Source: Priapulus caudatus
Taxonomy: Eukaryota > Priapulida > Priapulimorpha > Priapulimorphida > Priapulidae
Length of the DNA: 55,816 nucleotides
Reading direction: 5' to 3'
Assembly (NCBI RefSeq): GCF_000485595.1
Contig: NW_014578178.1
Location: forward strand, 43,709-99,524
The notes beneath the pieces are model-generated. The model was given only the letters and a program-made list of their open reading frames with translations. It ran no database searches and was not told where the DNA came from. Shown here piece after piece: positions 31,504-42,032 of the stretch (positions are counted from its first letter, which is position 1; the number at the start of each line of letters is the position of its first letter). The translations under genes and the position numbers were made by a program.

Positions 31504-33566
31504 CTACATAGGACAAAGACAATAGCAGTAAAGACGGAGATCGTATGATCGTATGAAGATTCGTCAAAAACTCACCCGGGTTAAAAAAGGCCAGATCAGA
31601 GACAAACCATGCTGTCATAGCAGCCCTCATGTGGTCATTATTGTAACCACTGGGAATAAATCAATTATTTAAATTATTGAAAGCGGCGCCTTCGCCGATA
31701 GTTTGAATAATGACATTAAAAGATAGGTATAATGTCAATTCCTTCAAAAAAATCACGACAGTTACCACCGAAAAATATCGTAATTTTTTTCAATATTCCA
31801 ACGATACTTCATACTGAGCATCAAAACCGTCACAAAATATTCCTGATGCCAGACTGTTTCACTGCAGGGTACATCATTTTACAAAACAATGTAAGATACC
31901 CAGATTTGGGACTGGGCTACCCTATATAGTTCACACTCTGTGTTCAATTTGAGCTTTCCCCCAGACAATTTGAATTGTATTTTTCATTTCAGAAGGTTCA
32001 ATGAACAACTTGAATTTAATTGAAATTTTAAACAGATCAGAGTCTGACAAAAGGCTATGGCAGTTGGGTGCAAGCTAAAAGACTGGTGCGAACTACATAG
32101 GATCTAGATGGGTTACTACCAAAGAAGATTTAGTGCACAGAATTAGATGCAAGGAAAGATGTAGTGCAAGGAAACTAGCAATTAGGGATGAAAGCAAAAA
32201 GTACATCACAACCGTTACACATTCTTCAGATTGCGTGTAGTTGTACCAGGTATTATTTGTGATGAACATGATGAAGGAATTTTTTATACCGCTATGCTCT
32301 TCAGGAGCAACTCCCCTTCTCTACTGAACTTCTGTTTGTGGTTGTAGACATTCTTGTTTAAATTCTGATTGTCAATACATGCATAGTGATACATACACAA
32401 CCGTTACACTATACATCAGGCTTTCAGATTTGAAAAGTACAGTCCTGAGGACTATTAATGACTCCCCTAGGACACCATAGGGGGTCTTTTCACGCTCAAT
32501 AATCACACCCTTAAGAGGCATGATGAAGAGCTCCACTAAAAAATCACACCCTTAAGAGGCATGATGGCGAGCTCCACTAAAAATCACCCTTAAAAGGGAT
32601 GATGGAGATCTCCTTGAGGGCTCTCCATCATGCCTCTTGGGGTGTGATGATGGAATCATGACCAATCCTCAGTCTAGAGTGAAATCCAAAACGAAAATTG
32701 GGATGTCATGTCAATCCACTGATTATCATTCATCTTCACCTTCATTCATTCAATGGCTTCGTCAGGATTACATTCTTTTCATCCAACAACCCAACACTAG
32801 CACACAGATTAATAAAAGAGTTAATCGGATGTAAAAATAAACTTGTTTTATTTATTCTGATCTTCATCCTTAGAGACTCTAATCCATGTACCTGCATATT
32901 TCAGCACGAAATATCATCACAATTCATCAAGGCGAGAAATTTTTCATTTTGATGGTTTACAGATCCGCCGACCCAAATTTTCAAGAAAAATGAAAAAAAA
33001 TAAAAAAAATTTATTCCCGCCGTCCCTTTCTCTAAGAAATATGAATAACATTTTTTTTAACTTGCACAAACAGTTTGTAATAAAAGTAAAAATAATTACA
33101 AGTTGTGTTTTGTTGTCATTTAGTTTTCTTAAAATACTTTAATATCATGTATAACAGTATCATTGTATTTTGACTTGTTTGATCTGACAAAATGACAATT
33201 ATTAAATTTTTTTTTTTACCCTACCGAGTCAACAACAACAACAAAAATTCTGTAAACCAACAAAACAAAAAAAGGTGGCCCAACAAACTAGCCAAATTAC
33301 TTGTACGTAGTAGCCACGTATGTAGCCCCTCCAGCCCTACGACTGTTTCACGTCGACAGAAAACCACTTCTCGCCACGTATAGTGGAAAACGAGCAGGTA
33401 ACTTGTGGCTACCGTGTAGGTACCTGTATTATGATGCTGTTGTCTAGTTGTATAAACCAGAGCGTAGTAACCTGTACCTCTGTCATACACGCTTACACAC
33501 CACAAATTGTTGTGTCGCTAACCTTTGTAATAATTGTGACAGGTGGCATTGCCAGTATTACTAGTT
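31504..33566. other. Intergenic region with short tandem and hairpin repeats
   Basis: Three tandem units of about 45 bp (AATCACACCCTTAAGAGGCA TGATG...GAGCTCCACTA) at 32499-32605 are followed by an inverted part-copy at 32617-32646. CACAACCGTTACAC copies lie at 32206 and 32398. No gene is recognised. Confidence 0.5.
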
Positions 33567-33567
33567 T

Positions 33568-33811
33568 TAGTACTTTACTAGTACTTTGGCTCATATGTCC
33601 CCCAGGGTACTGCCGGAAAGTACCCTGGTCACTATCGTATGGTTAGGGTTGGGGTTAGGGTTAGGGTTAGGGAGTAGGCGTAGGCGACTCCCTAGACTCG
33701 TTAGTGGAGTAGACGAGGTACGGTCCGGCATATTAGATAGTACCAGGGTACGTTCCGGCAGTACCCCGGGGGACATAGACCCTCTCAGCAGTACTTTAGT
33801 ACTAAGAGACT
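33568..33811. mobile_element. Small MITE with nested inverted repeats enclosing TTAGGG repeats
   Basis: Left arm TATGTCCCCCAGGGTACTGC... (33594-33634) matches the reverse complement of 33738-33777. Imperfect pairing extends outward through AGTACTTT.. motifs to about 33568 and 33811. Within each arm CCAGGGTAC and GTACCCTGG form a further hairpin. The interior contains telomere-like repeats. Confidence 0.65.
33641..33672 (+). repeat. Interstitial telomeric-type repeat
   Basis: About five hexamers of TTAGGG with one TTGGGG variant. It is interior to the sequence and inside an inverted-repeat element, so it is not a chromosome end. Confidence 0.85.
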
Positions 33812-34070
33812 TTTGGTGTGCGATATTTCAACCACTTTTATGAGGCGCGATGATGCACGCACCGTGGCACAATTTGGGGTGTGCGGTGGAGCGAGGGCGC
33901 GATCTCGCCCCTTAAAAATGAAAGCCTGCTACATTGTTATTTTCTGCCAAATGATATTGGGCGTATAGAGGGTTCCGCGTCTTGGACTAAAAATAGCAAT
34001 ATTACCTACAATCCCGTGCCGCCGGCCTTACCGGTTACAAACAGAGCGAACATGTGTGGCGTGTAATCTG

Positions 34071-34168
34071 TAGACTGGTACTCGCTCCCACCTCTCAGCT
34101 TAGTTACTCGATGGGTCCATGCATCCATCGAGTAACTAAGCCGAGAGGTGGGAGCGAGTACCAGTCTA
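34071..34168. repeat. Near-perfect 98-nt hairpin
   Basis: Two 44-bp arms (34071-34114 and 34125-34168) are complementary with a single mismatch and are separated by a 10-base loop. It could be a young snap-back insertion, a MITE core or a small-RNA precursor; nothing in the sequence decides. Confidence 0.85.
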
Positions 34169-34579
34169 TATAATCTGCCGATCTGCACAATCACCGATTT
34201 TACATTAGCTATAGTATAGTGTTATTATTGCAATAGATATTAGTAGCAGGTGGATCCCGATTTTTCGGGACAGGTTTATCACCGTGGGTGAGGTGCTACG
34301 CTAGAGTTCAATGAGATTACACAGGTCAGGTTTCGCAGGGCTTATTAGCGTCGCGAGATTGCACGCAACACATATGTTCATGGACTTGAGTTTGTTTACA
34401 TCGGGAGTGTTCAGAAATGTCACCGATTTTACTGCATATAGCTATCAAACGCAGCATTTTATAACATCTGGTGTATGCACATTTGCCAACTGTCTGAAGA
34501 TCTCTGAAGTGTACGTAGTGGGACAAGTACTTTGATTCACTAAGCAACGTAGCCAAAGCACGCCATCTCGAGAAAATTG

Positions 34580-35076
34580 CGTGCATTGGGAATCGACACC
34601 CTTACGAGAATGGAGCGAGGACCACAACTTGTGCCCATCACGTACTTATTAGAATCTCGTGAATTGACTACCTAACATTCTAGCCGAGTCCATTTTATAC
34701 TCTCAAGGACTTTCAGAACCACAAAAGCCTGGATGCCTACGATCGACTGTTCTGCGGTTGGGTTAGTGGTGTATCAGTCTACATCTATCATGTGAACAGT
34801 GAGAGTCCCATCTACGTTATCCGAGCACGTGTTATGCACTCTCAGTCTCTGATTATACCATCTCTCTATCCGTGCATGAGTCACGATGAGATAAATGGGA
34901 CAGGCATCATGTCAGCACACTGTAATTGTAAAGCCGGGCTTGGTGCATTCTGTTCGCATGTTGCCTCGGTGCTATTTTATGAAGAGTATGCTGCATGTGC
35001 AAGAGAAATCATCACCCCACTCAAACAGCTGCCTACTGGATACCGGCGATATAGCATTATGTATATAAAATTATAA
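34580..35076 (+). pseudogene. SWIM zinc-finger protein remnant
   Basis: From about 34686 a plus frame reads FYTLKDFQNHKSLDAYDRLF, then IRARVMHSQSL, then AHCNCKAGLGAFCSHVASVL. The last is a SWIM-type zinc finger (C-x-C-x8-C-x-H). The KSLDAY..F..GWV...ARV.HSQ lead-in is the layout seen in the large invertebrate family that couples a SWIM finger to a downstream YqaJ-type nuclease domain. No YqaJ part follows, and upstream sequence back to 34580 needs frame changes. A degraded gene-family or transposon fragment. Confidence 0.6.
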
Positions 35077-36325
35077 GTGTAAATATGTAGCGGCATGCGC
35101 CGTGCGTGCGGTGTACCTGTGTGTTGCAGAGGAGCATTTGACCAGCATTTATAGGTAATTATCGGCAATACTAGGCGAAAGAGAGTAGAGAAACATTAAG
35201 ACATTGGTAGTAAATACATTTCGTGTTTATTCAGCATTGCTTTTTTATTGAAAATGCTCCAAGCGTCTGTGGTCCGCCTGGTCTCTCGTCACTTTACCTT
35301 GTGTTGTGATCACGCTAGGCAGCATAAAAAAGCTGTGTGGCTCTCTCTGATACCGATTGCTGCAGTTGACAACACCGCAGGAGAGCGACGTTGTGATGCA
35401 TTTGCTTAATAGGCGAATATAAAATGAGCAGAGGTGCTCAATGTACTTGTACCATGCCTGAACTGGTTTCTGTATCCGTCAGGGCCGGCGGCGTTGCATT
35501 GTGGGTAATATGAAAAATCACGGAACCCTCTATACATAATACATTACATAGTGCATTTTGAAAATCAACTAATCCAAACCCTAGATTTGAGAAAACATGG
35601 GTTTGATATTCAATCTGCTATTCGGGAAAAAGTTATTATGGCCCAAATGATACATCACAACCGTTACATGTATAAAGAGGCGTTTATTTTTATTTTTATT
35701 ATTCACTTTGGTGCAGGCACAGTTTCAAATTACACTGGCCTGCATTTCACATTGTTTCAATAATGTACTAACCCAACTGGATGGATGAATTTGATGTAAA
35801 TCAGAGTTCTACATTGTACATCACAACCGTTAGAGCACGACCAATTTCATTTTTTTATAAAATCCGGTTAAGTAGTTATCTTTTTATAGTTTTATTATGA
35901 AAATATAATGTTCCTGCTATAGAAATTTTGTTATCAAATTAGAAAATAATGCATTTAAAAATTCATGGTCCATGTCACACTTTTCTACATTTACTGTGGA
36001 CGCGCTCAAGTATATATATATATATATCAAGCAGGGGGAAAAATACACGGGGGCGGCAGGCGATTTCGCCCCCGAAATGCCAAAAAGAGCCCCGAAAACA
36101 TGATATCGGGGGCGAACCCAAAAGAAAAAGTTGCCCTGAAAATCGATTGACCAGGTCGGTCCCGCGCCTTGCCGCCCTCGCTCGGAGTGGCTGCGCTGCG
36201 ATGCCTAGGCCTCTGCCGCTAGTGGCAGCCGGTTCCCTGGCACGGTAGAATTCATGGTACGGGTGTGACTGTCAAGTGTTTACGATTTAAGCATGCATGT
36301 GTGTACTGTAGTGTATTGCATTCAA
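35077..36325. other. Intergenic region
   Basis: No gene is recognised. TACATCACAACCGTTA occurs at 35650 and 35817. At 36034-36118, AAATACACGGG.GCGGC..GCGATTTCGC resembles 24797-24835, another dispersed repeat pair. An (AT)n run lies at 36011-36027. Confidence 0.5.
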
Positions 36326-36329
36326 TCAA

Positions 36330-36570
36330 GCGCGCCGCCGCCCGCGCGTATATACGTGTGCGCGTGCTTGCGTGTGTGCCTGCGCACGTGCGTGCGTGCG
36401 TGCATGCGTGCCTGTGTGCGCCGGTGTGCCTGCGGGCGTGCTTGCGTGTGTGCCTGCACGCGTGCATGTGTGCGCATGGGTGCGTGCCTGCGCGCGTGCG
36501 TGCCTGCATGCGTGCGTGCCTGCATGCGTGCGTGCGTGTGTGTGGGTGTGCCTGCGGGCGTGCCTACGTA
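36330..36570 (+). repeat. (TGCG/TGCC)n microsatellite
   Basis: About 240 bp of degenerate TGCGTGCCTGCG repeats. It is open in several frames on both strands only because of its periodicity and is not coding. Confidence 0.9.
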
Positions 36571-36961
36571 GACCCGTAGGACCAACGACCCGTAGGATTA
36601 TAGAACGGTAATCCATAGAAAATCCTAATGTAATTCACACGTATATTTTTCCCTGCCGGCACACTCGTGTGTCTTTCTCGATTGTAGCTTTTTCGTCAAT
36701 TCCCCGAAAGAGTTTTGCTGTCGCTCTCTCATAGCCCAGCAATGCCAACCCTCTACATTTTAGTAGTGATTAGTACCACGCTGAAACAATCGTGCCCCCC
36801 CCCCCCGTACTTCAATCAATGCCACCCCTGCCAGCAGGCACGTACGCAGCGTCGATGTGCACAGCCATGTATACACACGTGCCTCGTGGGCCGCTTTCTC
36901 AAACCCCCTGAGCTTCCAGGGCCCTTACGAGGGCCCTGGACCCCAGCCACAAGTGTGCTGA

Positions 36962-37036
36962 TGATGTGTGTGTTGTGTGTGTGTGTGTTGTGTGTGTGTG
37001 TGTGTGTGTGCCTGTGTGTGACGTGTGTGTGTGTTG
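36962..37036 (+). repeat. (GT)n microsatellite
   Basis: A GTGT run with occasional interruptions, close to the truncated LTR that starts near 37125. Confidence 0.9.
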
Positions 37037-37124
37037 CGCTCGCCCGGCCGAGTGTGTATTAGCTACTGTGCTTGTGTGTATATTTGAGGAAACAGCCCTG
37101 GAAAAAAGTCGCCCAGGAAAGTGG

Positions 37125-38399
37125 AAAAACTGTGTCGGCTTAGGACATGTGTAGTTTAGAAGCTTCGAGAACAAGCGCGCCTTGGGTGTTGACAACGATG
37201 GTTCTTATGTTTCATGGGAAAGCTGCACGACTCATATACGTGTATTATATATGCATGTCGCCACGTTTTAATTAGCTTGTGCGTGTGACACTAGTATATT
37301 TTTATATTAATTACTGCATATAATATGTATACAGGTATGATATATATAGTGTGTATATGCTGATATGATACATATGAAGTATGATATATAGTGTATATTG
37401 GTATGTATACAGATAGTATACCAAGACCAATTAGCCTGTACATTCTACACGGATGGGTAGACATAATTAGCGTAAGTGTGTGGGTAAAACCAACATGAAA
37501 TATGATATAATATAGATATAATTAGCATGGTGTGCGGTGTAGAATATAACATATATAAACATGTATAAAGTGCCTCCTATGATACAACACAGCTCCTATG
37601 CTACAACAGGTGTCCTTGCCGCCTTCCTGTGTTGACTAGCTAGGAGAATGTAAAGATGGTAGAATTAACGCCACAACGGACTGTTAGCGCGATATGTCAG
37701 GAAGAAATTGTAATCTTGGTGTGGCTACTTTACGAGCCCTGGTAGAACAGTACTTTTAGCACAGGGACTCGAGTGGAGGATAGCAGACAGCCGACCCTAG
37801 CGTGGGTAATAAGATATAATTGAGTGACATTTGAGTACGTAATATGATAGTGTAGCGCCCCCTCGCTGATTTGAAATAAAGCCAATTATGGGGCACATAA
37901 ACTGGTGGTCGCCACCTAGAATGCGTCAGCGGCACACGTCCTATATAATTTTAAGAAAACCGCCCCTTTTGGGCAGTAACCCCTTTTGGCTCCGTGCTAC
38001 AAGATGTGTGACCGTGTGTTCCTGATCGTACAGAGTTCAGTACACTACGTGTGTAGTTTTAGTGTGCAGGATCTGCCGAGTTTGCGCTTTCTTTTTACCG
38101 TGTTTTGTGTGCATATGTAATGAGGCGCTATATTTTATATGCGAAATAGCTTTTTATTTGGTGAATAGCTTAATGAGCGCACTTTTATGTGTAAACCAGC
38201 CTCAAGCCTGTCTTATATGGCTGGAGTAAATCATAATACGTCCACACCACTTCAACTCTCAGTTTATTTTATGTGCGACTTCTCCTAGTAGTTCTTCAAC
38301 TACGCACGACGGGGACCTGCGCGCCTACAATGAACAAACACAACGCAAGGCTAATCACGAACAATCAATTATACGATCATCAGATCCGAACCAGATTCA
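37125..38399 (+). repeat. 5' LTR, truncated at its 5' end
   Basis: Collinear with 49008-50261 of the downstream LTR. The first about 280 bp (equivalent to 48726-49007, including the TG terminus) are missing and replaced by unrelated GT-rich sequence. It contains AATAAA at 37875-37880 and ends in CA one base before the primer-binding site. Confidence 0.75.
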
Positions 38400-38400
38400 T

Positions 38401-38420
38401 TGGCGCCGCAGCGACCAGGA
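38401..38420 (+). other. Putative primer-binding site
   Basis: TGGCGCCGCAGCGACCAGGA begins one base after the LTR's CA. TGG is the complement of a tRNA CCA end, and the rest resembles the 3' part of a tRNA, but I cannot name the tRNA with confidence. The same sequence follows the second LTR at 50263. Confidence 0.6.
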
Positions 38421-39486
38421 TTCGTGCGGAGGAGAAAGGACAGCATAGCAGCAACAGCGTATCTACACATCGCACGTCACACTCGGCATCACCGTCAACA
38501 TTAGCGCCATCGCTATCAAGCAAGCGCCAGCCTTCTCGTCAAGAGAGCAAGTTATTGTCAGAGTCAGCAACGCCATCGTTGTTAGTGCTAAACAAAACGT
38601 CTACGCGCGAGGGGAGCAGCCGACACCATCACGAACAGCAGCACCGGCAGCCCCAACGTATTTCATCATCAACGCGTCGTACGACAGAGGGCATACACTA
38701 GACTACTGCAGTACGCAACTACTGCCAATCGTCAACTACGCAGGCAACAGCAGCAGCAATCAACGCAACCGCAGCAGCACGGGCAACAGCGACAGCAGCT
38801 GTATCAGCAGCAACAACAACAGCAACAGCAAACTGTATCAACAACAGCTAACAGCAGCTGAATCAGCAGAGGGCAGCAACAACCGAGCAACAGCAGCAGC
38901 ATCAGACGGACAACACAGCAGCAACGGCAACAGGCGACAGCCAGACTGTAATCAGCAGCAACAACAACAGCAACAGCAACTGTATCAACAACAGCAACAG
39001 CAACTGTATCAACAGCAGCAACGGCAGCTGTATCAGCAGCAGCAGCAACAACGACAACAGCAGCAGCATCAGCAGCCGTACCAACGGCAACGTCGGCAGC
39101 GTCTACAGCAGCCACAACGACAACAGCAGCACTTGCAGCAGCAACGTCAGCGATTCGTCTTTGACACTAGACCTCGTACCTTGTTGCACTTTGATCAGCA
39201 GCAACAGGTGAACACCATCATCCATCAGCAGCAGTCAGGCGATAACATTACTGCAACCGTACGCATAACTTGGTTTCTTGGAGCCAGCCATCCACCGCCA
39301 GCAGCATCAGCAGCTACAGCGAGCGAGAATCATCACGTCTGAGCGAGATGCATGTTACTTTTATGTAAGTACAACACGATGTGCTCAGTCGTATAGTATG
39401 GGGTGGGATTATGTGTTTAAGTCTAAACAATGATAGTAGATGCTAGTGTTAAGGTTTAGTTAATCATTGATAACCCTGTATCTGGT
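38421..39486 (+). repeat. 5' leader with CAG/CAA (Gln-codon) repeats
   Basis: Bases 38730-39160 are dominated by CAG and CAA triplets with recurring CAACTGTATCAACAACAGCA units. Plus-strand reading gives Gln-rich frames and minus-strand reading gives Leu/Ala-rich frames. The array differs in length and order from the equivalent 50590-51120. A Gln-rich leader ORF is possible, but no start or conserved domain supports one. Confidence 0.7.
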
Positions 39487-40623
39487 ATGGAACCACCGAC
39501 CAAGGTACCGCATCTTGAATCGATCACACCGATGTCACAAATGGATTCTTTGATCAAGGAGGTGCAGGCGTTGAGTGCATTGAGCACATTTCAGGTGTTT
39601 TCAGGTGATGAGAAGTCAGAGATAACCTTTGAGCAATGGCTGATTAATTTGGAGAGAGTTGGTTTGATAATGGGAGAATCAGATGACGTAAGGAGGGCTC
39701 GCTTTGCGTTACGTCTATTGCGTGGAGAGGCAGCTGACTATACGGCATCCCTACTCACACGGAAACCCACGATGGGATGGGTGGAACTCGGCGTGCTACT
39801 GCGAGAGAAATACGCAGATAGTACAGCTGTAGCCATCTCACTACAGAAGTTCAAGCGAGACAAGCAAACTCGTCAGGAGGGAGTAGTAGCCTACGCCAAG
39901 CGACTGGAGGTAGACGCAAGATGAGCTTTTGGAGTCCACGCATGGGATGACGTTCACGTACAGAGTCGTGTCGTCGATCAATTCATCGATGGACTGAGAA
40001 TGGATGGGATCAAGAAGACGCTCATTCGTAATCAACCAGCTACACTGGCAGCAGCTGTGAAAGTGGCAGTGGGCAAAGCAGCCATCGATCAAGAGGTCAG
40101 ATTACGCAGCACACGACACGAAGATGAGGCAATGGAGGTGGACAACGTGGAAGATACTCCAGCCATAGAGAAACAAATTCGAGAGCTGCGAGGAATAGTG
40201 TCGAACATCTTGGCACTAGAAACATCACGCACGATGCCAGCACTGCGTGCGTATAACCAGCAACCGGCACCTAGGAACATAGGTACTGCAGCAAGTCCTC
40301 AGCAGCAGCGTGCAACCACAGGGCCGTATAACTTTAGACGGGCACCTTTGCAGTGGTCGCAGCAGCGACCACCGATCCAGCACCCAATGGGACCTCAGCC
40401 CCCACGGCCTGCATTCAGCGGACCTGCAGCATGGCAGAGACCAAGAAACACTTGGTACCCGACGGGTCCACAACAGCGAGACACGCGCACGCCACCTACT
40501 GGCGTACAGTACAAGTGGACCGCAGACAACAAGCCTATCTGTGCAGCATGCGGTCACGCAGGGCACAGATGGAGGCAATGCAGGATGAAGGGACAGCAGG
40601 GAAACGCCCGCGCTCGATTTTAG
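39487..40623 (+). pseudogene. gag: gag (capsid/nucleocapsid) with one in-frame stop
   Basis: A 379-codon frame starts MEPPTKVPHL at 39487 and ends with TAG at 40621. The middle has a Ty3/gypsy capsid pattern (FEQWLINLERVG, RLLRGEAADY, LREKYAD, RQEGVVAYAKRLE). The end holds a CCHC zinc knuckle, C-A-A-C-G-H-A-G-H-R-W-R-Q-C. The only defect is TGA at 39922-39924; the second copy has CGA (Arg) there, so it is a C-to-T change at a CpG. Gag would assemble the particle that packages element RNA. The last part overlaps pol in the -1 frame. Confidence 0.85.
40599..40605 (+). promoter_or_regulatory. GGGAAAC -1 ribosomal frameshift heptamer
   Basis: GGGAAAC sits in the gag frame as G GGA AAC, the canonical X XXY YYZ arrangement, six codons before the gag stop. 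A -1 slip enters the open pol frame. The same heptamer is known to work at retroviral gag-pro junctions and is kept in copy 2 at 52626-52632. Confidence 0.8.
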
Positions 40624-42032
40624 GTGAGACGGAAAACCGAGCAAACGGTAAGCGACGGTCTCCAGCAACAGAACGGAAGAAACGGGAAGTATGCGACACC
40701 GGAGATGCACAGAGAGCCACACCTGTATGCTCACTACGCATAGGGGGAGTACCAACGAACTGCTTGATCGACTCGGGAGAGCAGACTACGCTCATAAGCG
40801 AGCAGCTTTGGAAAAGATTACCGTCACAGGTGCGACAAAGGAGTGAGCTGTCAACAACAAACAAACAGACACTGACATCAGTTACGGGGCATCCACTGAC
40901 AACGGTAGGTGAAGCAACGATTCCACTTACCATTGGACGCTACAATACGAAGTTCCAATTTCAGATAGTCTCGCACCTGCGGAAGGCAGCCATAATGGGC
41001 TATGATTTCATGAAGGCAGTAGGCATGAAGATCGACTGTCGACGAGGTATCTTATCGGTGGGAAGATCTGTGGTCACATTAAAGCCAACGTTTATCGAAC
41101 GAGGAGAGGACAAACGCATTCAACTTGTCTTTCTCAAGAAGAAGATACAGATTCCGCCGCGCACGGTCGTTATCTGTGAAGGCAAGTTGGGGAAAACCGT
41201 ACCAGCCAACACAACAGTACTTATCACAGGAACAGAGGTGCTACCTGCACTAAGGGATCAGCCAGGAATATTCCCTGTGGAGACCTTGGACATTGTAAAC
41301 AAGGAGCATTGCATTATATTCCCGATAGTCAACACAACGGACACACTGTATGCGTTCGACATTAACAGTGTCATTGCCGTGTTTCAGCAAGTAAATGAGA
41401 AACAGATAGCATCAATCAAGATAGGACAAGCATCTCAGCATATGCCTACACAACATGGTTCCAGCAACACGCCGAGGAGAAATCTTGACCATGTACCAAC
41501 GCATCAACGTGCAGCCATAGAAGATCTGCTACGGCGCAACAGCGATCTATTTGCTGAAAGTAATCTCGATCTTGGGCGTACCAACCTAGTGGAAATGACG
41601 ATCGATACGGAAGGACATCCACCTATCCGACAGAAGCCATACAGAACACCAATCAATTACCGGCCGATGATCGATCATCATGTTAACCAGCTGTTGGAGG
41701 CAAACATAATCGAACCCAGCAACAGCCCATGGGCAAGCCCAGCCTTCATTGTTCCTAAGAAAGATGAACCTGAAGGACGAATGGTTATAGACTACAGGAA
41801 ACTCAACAAAGTAACAAGGAAAGACACGTATTCTCTACCCTGCATTCAAGACATCCTTGGATCATTGGGAAATGCACGCTTCTACTCAACCCTTGACTTG
41901 AAGTCGGGTTACTTTCAAATAGCCATGGCAGAGGAGGACAAGGCTAGGACGTGTTTCATCACGTACAGAGGCGCATTTCAAAACAACGTTCTTTCCTTCG
42001 GCTTGTCCAACGCACCCAGTGTCTATCAGTGA
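40603..42032 (+). pseudogene. pol: pol, first part: protease and reverse transcriptase N-terminal half
   Basis: The frame is open well before the frameshift site but is probably used from there. The aspartic protease has its DSG triad at 40770-40778 within CLIDSGEQTTLIS and a downstream IMGYDF segment. The RT fingers/palm follow: LLEANIIEPSNSPWASPAFI, RMVIDYRKLN, FYSTLDLKSGYFQIA and FGLSNAPSVYQ. The frame is closed by TGA at 42030-42032 inside RT; copy 2 has CGA there. Function in the element is Gag-Pol processing and reverse transcription. Confidence 0.88.

Noticed and set aside
33641..33672. Chromosome end
   Set aside because: The TTAGGG tract is about 30 bp, interior, and inside an inverted-repeat element.
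36252..36616. Several long open frames on both strands giving His/Arg/Thr- or Cys/Ala/Val-rich proteins
   Set aside because: All arise from the (TGCG/TGCC)n microsatellite, which lacks stops in many frames.
38804..39115. Minus-strand Ala/Val/Asp-rich frame
   Set aside because: Same cause: antisense of the CAG-rich leader of copy 1.
40225..40933. Minus-strand frames of 132-176 codons
   Set aside because: Shadows of gag and pol, which carry recognisable motifs on the plus strand.
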